Notes under the pieces: generated by a model
Told to the model about the DNA's origin: nothing
What the model saw: the letters and a program-made list of their open reading frames with translations, nothing else
The model's database searches: none
Program-made: the position numbers and the translations under genes
Assembly (NCBI GenBank): GCA_017559555.1
Contig: JAFYRH010000230.1
Span: 1-6,064, forward strand
Length of the DNA stretch: 6,064 bases
DNA from: Clostridia bacterium
GTDB taxonomy: Bacteria > Bacillota > Clostridia > Oscillospirales > CAG-272
Reading direction: 5' to 3'
Part shown: in pieces, positions 1 through 4,484 of the stretch
How the letters are laid out: every line of letters starts with the position of its first letter
Position numbering within the stretch: position 1 is the first letter of the stretch

Positions 1-152
1 CAAAGGTTGACCGTTCCGCTTGCTATGCGGCTCGTTACATTGCCAAGAACATCGTAAAAGCAGGCCTTGCCGACAAGTGCGAGGTTCAGGTTGCATACGC
101 TATCGGCGTTGCCCGCCCCGTATCTGTAATGATCGACACCTTCGGCACCGCT
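1..152 (+). pseudogene. metK: 3'-truncated second metK copy (fragment, enters from left edge)
   Basis: The frame starting at base 3 encodes 50 residues ([11 protein letters not shown] through IDTFGTA) that match residues 283-332 of the complete metK on the opposite strand. Only two residues differ (K320R and L324M). At DNA level 15 of 152 bases differ from the reverse complement of 407-558, and nearly all changes are synonymous. Homology stops after the GTA codons. The frame then reads about 44 unrelated codons, running antisense over the end of the other metK, to a TGA at 285-287. The last 65 residues, including the conserved DLRP, RPIY and AYGHMGRED segments, are missing, so a product ending this way should not be a working S-adenosylmethionine synthetase. 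The mostly silent divergence suggests the source gene was under selection. It could be a paralogue broken by rearrangement or a chimeric join between two strains; the sequence alone cannot decide. Confidence 0.75.
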
Positions 153-162
153 ATCGCGGTCC

Positions 163-203
163 CCCTTCCTCCCGGAGGAAGGCTTAAGATAGTTTACCTT
201 AAA
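163..203. repeat. Palindromic motifs at the metK/metK junction
   Basis: Bases 165-183 form a stem CCTTCCTCC / GGAGGAAGG around a single C. A second small palindrome lies beside it (CTTAAG at 183-188 against CTTAAA at 198-203). They lie exactly where homology of the + strand metK fragment ends and just downstream of the stop codon of the - strand metK. They could act as a weak terminator for metK, although no clear U-run follows, or be a remnant of a dispersed GC-rich hairpin repeat. Confidence 0.45.
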
Positions 204-208
204 CCGAT

Positions 209-1402
209 TTATTTCAAAAGTGTTTTGAGATCATCAACGAGGTCGCACTTTTCCCATGGGATATCGAGATCCTCTCTACCCATGTGACCGTAAGCGGCTA
301 CTTGACAGTAGATGGGGCGACGCAAATCGAATCTCTTAATGATTGCCGCAGGACGAAGGTCAACCAACTCAGCCGCCTTTGCTTCAATCAAAGCTTCGTC
401 AACGCGAGCAGTACCAAAGGTATCGATCAGAACAGATACCGGCTTTGCTACACCGATAGCGTATGCAACTTGAACCTCGCACTTGTCGGCAAGGCCTGCT
501 TTAACGATGTTCTTGGCAATGTAACGAGCCGCATAGCAAGCGGAACGGTCAACCTTTGTGGGGTCCTTGCCCGAGAATGCACCGCCGCCGTGACGTGCGT
601 ATCCACCGTAGGTGTCAACAATGATCTTACGACCGGTAAGACCCGTGTCACCTGCAGGGCCGCCTACAACAAAACGACCGGTGGGATTGATATAGATCTT
701 GGTAGCATCATCCATCATACCTTCGGGAATGATAGGCAGAATAACCTCGCGCTTGATATCCTCGCGGATTTGTTCGGTGGTGATTTGATCGCTGTGTTGC
801 GAGGAAATGACAACGGTATCAACGCGAACGGGCTTGCCGTTCTCGTCGTATTCAACGGTAACCTGTGTTTTGCCGTCGGGACGCAGATATTTGAGCGTAC
901 CGTTCTTGCGCACCTCGGTCAGGCGAAGCGCCAGCTTGTGCGAAAGAGAAATAGGAAGCGGCATTAGCTCGGGAGTCTCGTTGCAAGCGTAACCAAACAT
1001 CAAGCCTTGGTCGCCCGCACCGAGATCAAATTCGTCGGCTTCGCCGTTCTTTGCTTCAAAAGATTTGTCAACACCCATTGCAATGTCGGGGGATTGTGCG
1101 TGCAGAGAGATAATAACCGCACAGCTATCGCAGTCAAAACCGTATTTTGCGCGGTCGTAGCCGATCTCACGAACAGTTTCGCGTACAATTCTTTGTACGT
1201 CAACATCGGCACGGGTGGTAACTTCACCCATTACACAAACAAGACCGGTGGTGCAGAATGTTTCGCACGCTACGCGAGACATAGGGTCTTGTCTCAGCAT
1301 TTCGTCAAGGACAGCATCCGAAATCTTATCACTGATTTTGTCGGGATGTCCCTCGGTAACAGATTCACTTGTAAATAATTTCTTGTTCAACTTCTCACTC
1401 AT
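209..1402 (-). CDS. metK: S-adenosylmethionine synthetase (methionine adenosyltransferase)
   Basis: This cytosolic enzyme makes S-adenosylmethionine from methionine and ATP, releasing phosphate and pyrophosphate; the family works as a tetramer using Mg2+ and K+. The 397 residues are full length for bacterial MetK. Hallmarks visible are the N-terminal GHPDK motif (18-22, ATP phosphate binding), the GAGDQG signature (128-133), the glycine-rich GGGAFSGKD signature (272-280), and the C-terminal AYGHMGRED segment near residue 370. The ATG at 1400-1402 is preceded by AAGGAG at 1411-1416 with 8 bases between, which fixes the start. The gene is monocistronic as far as can be seen, and its leader carries a SAM riboswitch plus terminator, so the product represses its own synthesis. 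Residues 283-332 are duplicated in inverted orientation at the left window edge. Identification is essentially certain. Confidence 0.98.
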   Translation of the reverse strand: MSEKLNKKLFTSESVTEGHPDKISDKISDAVLDEMLRQDPMSRVACETFCTTGLVCVMGEVTTRADVDVQRIVRETVREIGYDRAKYGFDCDSCAVIISLHAQSPDIAMGVDKSFEAKNGEADEFDLGAGDQGLMFGYACNETPELMPLPISLSHKLALRLTEVRKNGTLKYLRPDGKTQVTVEYDENGKPVRVDTVVISSQHSDQITTEQIREDIKREVILPIIPEGMMDDATKIYINPTGRFVVGGPAGDTGLTGRKIIVDTYGGYARHGGGAFSGKDPTKVDRSACYAARYIAKNIVKAGLADKCEVQVAYAIGVAKPVSVLIDTFGTARVDEALIEAKAAELVDLRPAAIIKRFDLRRPIYCQVAAYGHMGREDLDIPWEKCDLVDDLKTLLK

Positions 1403-1410
1403 TTTCTTAA

Positions 1411-1416
1411 CTCCTT
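1411..1416 (-). promoter_or_regulatory. metK ribosome binding site
   Basis: On the minus strand AAGGAG stands 8 bases before the metK ATG. It lies downstream of the riboswitch terminator, so it is transcribed only when the terminator is not formed. Confidence 0.85.
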
Positions 1417-1455
1417 CAATATGTTTGTTTTCTAAAACATATCTCTTTTTGACAA

Positions 1456-1480
1456 CAAAAAAACTCCGCCAAGACGGAGC
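1456..1480 (-). terminator. Riboswitch-controlled intrinsic terminator before metK
   Basis: Read on the minus strand, GCTCCG and CGGAGT pair around a TCTTGG loop, followed by seven T. It lies directly after the SAM aptamer and before the metK ribosome binding site, the standard position for an S-box attenuator. An alternative pairing between GCCAA just after the aptamer and TTGGC inside the terminator is possible and could serve as part of an antiterminator; that part is inference. Confidence 0.9.
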
Positions 1481-1487
1481 ATTTGGC

Positions 1488-1572
1488 TCTCATCTAACAG
1501 GATTTAGCACCTTACCTCTCGGCAGGTTGCTGTAACATCATCGTGCCTGTCACTACGTTACTCTTGATAAGA
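1488..1572 (-). promoter_or_regulatory. SAM-I (S-box) riboswitch aptamer controlling metK
   Basis: On the minus strand the leader shows the S-box core in order. The 5' P1 strand TCTTATC (1566-1572) is followed by AAGAG, then a P2 stem (GTAAC with GTTAC) containing the kink-turn-like GATGA, the conserved GCAACC (1525-1530), and GGTGCTAAATCC (1500-1511). The closing P1 strand GATGAGA (1488-1494) pairs with TCTTATC over 7 base pairs with one G-U. In this RNA class, SAM binding stabilises P1 and lets the following terminator form, so metK transcription stops when SAM is plentiful. This is the expected regulator for a Bacillota metK. The call rests on motif recognition; an Infernal search with the Rfam SAM model (RF00162) would settle it. 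Confidence 0.92.
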
Positions 1573-1589
1573 TATATTTTATTACATAT

Positions 1590-1618
1590 AGTATAACATA
1601 AAAAAATCCCCTTTGCAA
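1590..1618 (-). promoter_or_regulatory. metK promoter (sigma-A type)
   Basis: On the minus strand TTGCAA (1613-1618) and TATACT (1590-1595) are separated by exactly 17 bases. Transcription would start near 1583, about 10 bases before the first riboswitch helix. Confidence 0.75.
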
Positions 1619-1707
1619 GAGGATTGAAAGATTTTTTTCATTTTTTGAGTTTTTTGTTAATGCAAAATTAAGATAACAAAAAAATTATAATCAAAGACAC
1701 TGTCAGC

Positions 1708-1958
1708 ATGTCATCCTGAGCGAAAAAATCGCGTGCGATTTTGTAGTCGAAGTTTTGTTGAGCGAATAGCGATACAAAACCAAGGCGCTAATGCGCCGCA
1801 GGGATCTCCTAACGAATTTGAGTGGCTTACTACAGCAAATGTTACATCCCCTCGGCAAGCCACCGAGACTCGTTACGAGATCCCGCAAACCGCTTTAGCG
1901 TTTTGCGCTTTTTCCTCGCTCCTCGCTCAGAAAAAGTTCGACAAGCTCAGGATGACAT
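1708..1958. repeat. 251-bp palindromic MITE-like element with 14-bp terminal inverted repeats
   Basis: The ends are perfect inverted copies: ATGTCATCCTGAGC at 1708-1721 and its reverse complement at 1945-1958. Inside is a second inverted repeat, 1801-1828 against 1857-1884, with GGGATCTC, TAACGA and GTGGCTT conserved on both arms. The arms also carry local hairpins: AAAATCGC/GCGATTTT (1725-1742), GTTTTGT/ACAAAAC (1752-1780), GGCGC/GCGCC (1784-1797), a 9-bp stem with one mismatch (1885-1906) and CTTTTTC/GAAAAAG (1908-1936). Short open frames through it look like by-products of the repeat and match nothing I recognise. It resembles a non-autonomous mobile element or a REP-type palindrome. I recall the TCATCCTGAGCG end as common in intergenic DNA of many bacterial genomes, but cannot check that here. 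Confidence 0.8.
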
Positions 1959-2035
1959 ACAGAAATTTTATTTTCGATTATCTTTTATTTTCCAAACTCA
2001 ACCGCAGGTTGCATCGCATTTCGAAAAACAAGTTA

Positions 2036-2069
2036 TTGTATTGACGGATTCAGTGTGATATAATAAAGT
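2036..2069 (+). promoter_or_regulatory. Promoter of the XRE regulator gene
   Basis: Two overlapping readings fit. TTGTAT (2036-2041) lies 17 bases before a perfect TATAAT (2059-2064). Alternatively the better -35 box TTGACG (2041-2046) lies 17 bases before TAAAGT (2064-2069). Either puts the start near 2071-2076, inside the operator-like palindrome. Confidence 0.6.
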
Positions 2070-2083
2070 CAGAATCCGGATTC
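2046..2083 (+). promoter_or_regulatory. Candidate XRE operator: 12-bp palindrome plus upstream half-site
   Basis: GAATCCGGATTC (2072-2083) is a perfect 12-bp palindrome at the expected transcription start. A further GGATTC half-site lies at 2046-2051, between the -35 and -10 boxes and 32 bases (about three helical turns) from the GGATTC half of the palindrome. This layout is typical of an autoregulated XRE repressor. Binding by the downstream protein is inferred. Confidence 0.5.
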
Positions 2084-2106
2084 AATCATTTTTGTGAGGT
2101 AAAATT

Positions 2107-2760
2107 ATGACCATTGGTGAAAGAATTAAAACATTACGCAAAAAGAATGACCTAACACAAGAAAAGCTTGCCGACTATCTTTGCGTTTCCTATCAAGCGG
2201 TTTCTAAATGGGAATGCGGTGTGTCAAATCCCGACATTACTCTGATTGCTCCGCTTGCAAAACTTTTTGGTGTCAGCGCAGATGAATTGTTGGGAATCAC
2301 AGAGTCGGACGATGACAAGACAAGAAAAAGATACGATGCGGCACTCAAAAAACACAGGAACGGGCAAGACCACAGTGGCAGTTATTGGTGGGCGAAGGAA
2401 GCATTTTTAGCATATCCGCAAAATTATCCCTACGTGGAATGGTTGGCAAATGCCGAATATCAGCTTGCCTTTGACGAAAGCCAAGCAGAAAACCCAAGTA
2501 GCGATTATTTTGAAGAATTGATTGAAAACTCCTTACGCCATTACGAAACGGTCATTGAGGATTGTACCGATACCGATATTTATGCAAAAGCCGTTTTGGG
2601 TAAAATTATGGTGTTACGTTTTTTAGACCGTACCCAAGAAGCGGATTGGAGCGCAGAATTTGAATATCCGGATGTAAACATTAAAACGGCATTTCAAGCA
2701 TTATCTTTGTGCGAAGAAGGACAAGCTTTGTTAAACTATTTGGAAAACGAAATGCAATAA
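2107..2760 (+). CDS. XRE-family transcriptional regulator with C-terminal helical domain
   Basis: Residues 5-61 are a Cro/C1-type helix-turn-helix: an IKTLRKKNDLTQEKLADYL first segment, a YQAVSKWECGVSNPD recognition region, and LAKLFGVSADELLG closing the five-helix fold. The SYQAVSKWE recognition stretch is typical of Clostridia regulators of this kind. Residues 70-217 are acidic, rich in Trp and Tyr, and look alpha-helical, perhaps degenerate TPR-like or a ligand- or partner-binding domain; no catalytic motif is visible. The ATG is supported by TGAGGT at 2095-2100, 6 bases upstream. The gene stands alone, with its own promoter, operator-like palindrome and strong terminator, between two blocks of palindromic repeats. 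The target is unknown; autoregulation is likely. The protein is soluble, with no membrane segment. No phage or toxin partner is next to it. Confidence 0.88.
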   Translation: MTIGERIKTLRKKNDLTQEKLADYLCVSYQAVSKWECGVSNPDITLIAPLAKLFGVSADELLGITESDDDKTRKRYDAALKKHRNGQDHSGSYWWAKEAFLAYPQNYPYVEWLANAEYQLAFDESQAENPSSDYFEELIENSLRHYETVIEDCTDTDIYAKAVLGKIMVLRFLDRTQEADWSAEFEYPDVNIKTAFQALSLCEEGQALLNYLENEMQ

Positions 2761-2766
2761 ACTCCT

Positions 2767-2789
2767 GCCCCGCTTTTGCGGGGCTTTTT
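2767..2789 (+). terminator. Intrinsic terminator of the XRE gene
   Basis: GCCCCGC and GCGGGGC form a perfect 7-bp stem with a TTTT loop, followed by five T, starting 7 bases after the stop codon. Confidence 0.93.
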
Positions 2790-2793
2790 CTTT

Positions 2794-2879
2794 CGCAAAA
2801 ACGGACGACCGATGGTCGCCCCTACGAGGTGATTTGAAATTTTGTTGTAGGGGCGATTCATGAATCGCCCGTTTTTACG
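2794..2879. repeat. Pair of inverted palindromic repeat units
   Basis: Two related units of 32-33 bases face each other: 2794-2825 and the reverse complement of 2847-2879. Both read CG(C/T)AAAAACGG(A/G)CGA, a variable centre, then TCGCCCCTAC. They are separated by 21 bases. Each centre is itself palindromic: CGACC/GGTCG in the left unit and the perfect 20-mer GGGCGATTCATGAATCGCCC (2851-2870) in the right one. No gene is seen here. The pair can fold into one long cruciform. Confidence 0.8.
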
Positions 2880-2898
2880 AACGATAAACGTTCATTTT

Positions 2899-2923
2899 CG
2901 GGAGCACCAAGGCACTCCCCTAC
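2899..2923 (+). repeat. Short repeat unit related to the 2794-2879 pair
   Basis: This unit starts CGGGAGCACC and ends CACTCCCCTAC. It shares the CCCCTAC end of the left unit at 2794-2825 and has a GGGAG/CTCCC stem, with a different centre. It looks like a third, diverged member of the same family in the same orientation as the left unit. Confidence 0.5.
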
Positions 2924-2959
2924 CGGTTGATTTTTTATGCTCTAAAATTTGTCTGTTTT

Positions 2960-3107
2960 CGGGGCGTCGAGGACGTAGCGAAGCGGCGCGAGCGGAATGA
3001 ATGACAGTCCGGTGGACTGTCAGAACGTGAGCGTGACCGAACCGCAGTAGACCGCCCCCTGCAAAATTTAGATCTGCCTTGTAGGGGGCGACGTCCTCGA
3101 CGCCCCG
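2960..3107. repeat. 148-bp palindromic element with 17-bp terminal inverted repeats
   Basis: The ends CGGGGCGTCGAGGACGT (2960-2976) and its perfect reverse complement (3091-3107) bound the element. Inside are a 9-bp hairpin TGACAGTCC/GGACTGTCA (3002-3022) and a 12-base inverted repeat with one mismatch (3053-3064 against 3079-3090). The right end begins GTAGGGGGCG and ends CGCCCCG, like the GTAGGGGCG...CGCCCG unit at 2847-2871, so the two families share an edge. No believable coding frame crosses it. Confidence 0.75.
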
Positions 3108-3123
3108 CATAAAAGCAAAACAA

Positions 3124-3191
3124 CTCTCTTAACGAGCAGGGTCTCGGTGGCACCTGCGAGTTAGCGAGAGCAAAAGCGAGGTTTACCTCGC
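3124..3191. repeat. Further inverted repeats in the 3108-3303 non-coding stretch
   Basis: An imperfect inverted repeat joins 3124-3140 and 3153-3170 (CTCTC, TAAC and GCAGG shared by both arms). A tight hairpin GCGAGGT/ACCTCGC with a 2-base gap follows at 3176-3191. The rest of 3108-3259 shows no gene, RNA or promoter that I recognise. Confidence 0.5.
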
Positions 3192-3259
3192 GCCGCCCGT
3201 TCATCCGTGGCTTTGGAGTTCCCTGTTGCTTTTTTTGTGCGAAAGTTCTTGAAGGGGGT

Positions 3260-3296
3260 GCAGGGGGAAACTTCTTCCAAGAAGTTTCCCCCCTGC
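3260..3296. repeat. Long near-perfect hairpin downstream of nahK
   Basis: GCAGGGGG plus AAACTTCTT pairs with AAGAAGTTT plus CCCCC(C)TGC, giving about 17 base pairs with one bulged C and CC at the tip. It begins 8 bases past the nahK stop codon (reading leftward) and could stall transcription or protect the 3' end, but no T-run follows on either strand, so it is not a standard intrinsic terminator. It looks like a dispersed intergenic hairpin; the GAAAGTTCTTGAAG just outside it echoes the stem. Confidence 0.7.
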
Positions 3297-3303
3297 ATTC
3301 TCT

Positions 3304-4371
3304 TTAAAACTTACTCACAATCTCCTGCATTTTGGGAAGCAGGTTCTCGATGTCGCAAACGAGCTTGAGCTGGGTGCGTGCGCGGTCGAGGTTGTGGTTT
3401 TCGCGATGGATGTGATAATAAACGTCACCGTTGATGTGATCGGCAAGGAAGCGTGTCGCTTGCTCGAGAGTGATGATCAGAGCCGAATAAGGAAGAAGCT
3501 CACGTTCTCTATCTGTCATGCTGTCGCCAAGCTCCTCGAGGAAAGCGGCGGTGAATGCTTCGAACTTTTCGAGGTTGAATTGCACCTTGTCGAGGTCGAT
3601 TTCATCCTCGGCACCCGTCGAGGCACCTGTACGCATTGCATCGCCAAAATCGTAAAGGAGCGAGCCGGGCATAACGGTGTCAAGGTCGATAACGCAAATG
3701 CCCTTGTGGGTCTTGGCATCGAGGAGCACGTTGTTGAGCTTGGTATCGTTGTGCGTTACGCGAAGCGGAACCGTTCCTTCGGCAATGCCGTCAACAATTA
3801 AGGATGCATACTTTTGGAACTTGCGACAGAGCGCGATCTCGGTTTCAACCGATGCAACACGTCCTGCACGATCGGCAGCAATCGCTTCTTCAAGCTGTGC
3901 AAAACGGTTGGGTGTATCGTGGAATCTTTCAATGGTTTCGTGCAACTGATCTGCGGGAAAATCGGAAAGCATACGTTGAAAACGACCGAACGTGTGTGCG
4001 ACTTCGGCAAAATCTGCAGGACTCTTGGCAACCTCAAGGCAAACCGTATCCTCTACAAAATAGCAGGCACGCCAAAAGTCACCGTCCACGGTTTGGTAGT
4101 AAGGCAGACCCTCTTTGGTGGTCAAAAAGGTCATGGTTTCTCTTGCAGGGTCTCCACTGTTTTCGGCAATTTTTTCGCGCAGATATGCGGTAACTGCCAT
4201 AATGTTCTCCATAACCTCTGCAGGCTTTTTGAAAATGCTTGTGTTGATGCGTTGCAGAATAACACGCGGATTGCTCTCTACCAAAAAAGTGTTGTTGATG
4301 TGGCCGTTGCCGTGCGGAACTGCCGCAGCATCAATGCCAAATTGCTCAAGTACGTTTACGATTGGATTCAT
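3304..4371 (-). CDS. nahK: N-acetylhexosamine 1-kinase (NahK-like, APH fold)
   Basis: This is a 355-residue cytosolic sugar kinase of the aminoglycoside phosphotransferase fold, close in length and motifs to bifidobacterial NahK (LnpB), which phosphorylates GlcNAc and GalNAc at C1 with ATP. Visible motifs are GNGHINNTFLV (21-31, nucleotide-binding strand region), VILQRINTSIF (37-47), FHDTPNRF (150-157, characteristic of NahK relatives), the catalytic loop LRVTHNDTKLNNVLLD (203-218, base D209), and the metal-binding VIDLDTVMPGSLLYDFGD (227-244). A weak AAGGA at 4382-4386 lies 10 bases before the ATG. The gene diverges from an AraC regulator and nagB, which supports an amino-sugar role over antibiotic resistance. 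Homoserine kinase and methylthioribose kinase share the fold but lack the HDTPNRF and MPGS contexts. The product would feed the lacto-N-biose/galacto-N-biose or UDP-HexNAc route; no phosphorylase or uridylyltransferase is in view, so the exact substrate is open. Confidence 0.87.
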   Translation of the reverse strand: MNPIVNVLEQFGIDAAAVPHGNGHINNTFLVESNPRVILQRINTSIFKKPAEVMENIMAVTAYLREKIAENSGDPARETMTFLTTKEGLPYYQTVDGDFWRACYFVEDTVCLEVAKSPADFAEVAHTFGRFQRMLSDFPADQLHETIERFHDTPNRFAQLEEAIAADRAGRVASVETEIALCRKFQKYASLIVDGIAEGTVPLRVTHNDTKLNNVLLDAKTHKGICVIDLDTVMPGSLLYDFGDAMRTGASTGAEDEIDLDKVQFNLEKFEAFTAAFLEELGDSMTDRERELLPYSALIITLEQATRFLADHINGDVYYHIHRENHNLDRARTQLKLVCDIENLLPKMQEIVSKF

Positions 4372-4434
4372 TTCTCTTGCATCCTTTCACGCTGAATTTT
4401 TGTGTAAAAATGTATGAAAATGGAACAAAACCTA

Positions 4435-4463
4435 TTGACTTTGCCCCCGTGTTGTGCTATGAT
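4435..4463 (+). promoter_or_regulatory. Promoter of the araC-nagB unit
   Basis: TTGACT (4435-4440) and TATGAT (4458-4463) are separated by exactly 17 bases, a near-consensus sigma-A promoter. Transcription would start near 4470, within an AT-only 14-bp palindrome TATATTATAATATA (4464-4477) that may be part of an operator. Confidence 0.8.
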
Positions 4464-4484
4464 TATATTATAATATATCCAAAT

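Noticed and set aside
1..558. Treating the metK inverted copy as a pure sequencing fold-back
   Set aside because: 15 base differences, mostly at third codon positions, cannot come from a simple fold-back of one molecule; a join between two alleles or a true paralogue is needed.
284..967. A 227-residue plus-strand open frame inside metK
   Set aside because: It is antisense to the complete metK with all its signatures, and no ribosome binding site or recognisable domain is present.
1733..2044. A plus-strand open frame across the 1708-1958 element
   Set aside because: It follows the palindromic repeat, begins inside it, has no ribosome binding site and resembles no protein I know.
2892..3204. 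Minus-strand open frames (72 and 89 residues) in the repeat cluster
   Set aside because: Arg-rich, low-complexity translations of GC-rich palindromes; no start signal and no motif.
1708..3296. A CRISPR array
   Set aside because: Repeats are inverted, of unequal length and unevenly spaced, with no regular direct repeat and spacer pattern and no cas gene.
3304..4371. Calling the APH-fold gene an aminoglycoside-resistance kinase
   Set aside because: The HDTPNRF, HNDTKLNN and DLDTVMPGS motifs and the nagB context fit N-acetylhexosamine 1-kinase.
4410..4484. Upstream in-frame ATG (4410) as the AraC start
   Set aside because: The added 25 codons include the TTGACT/TATGAT promoter itself, so the ATG would lie upstream of the transcription start.
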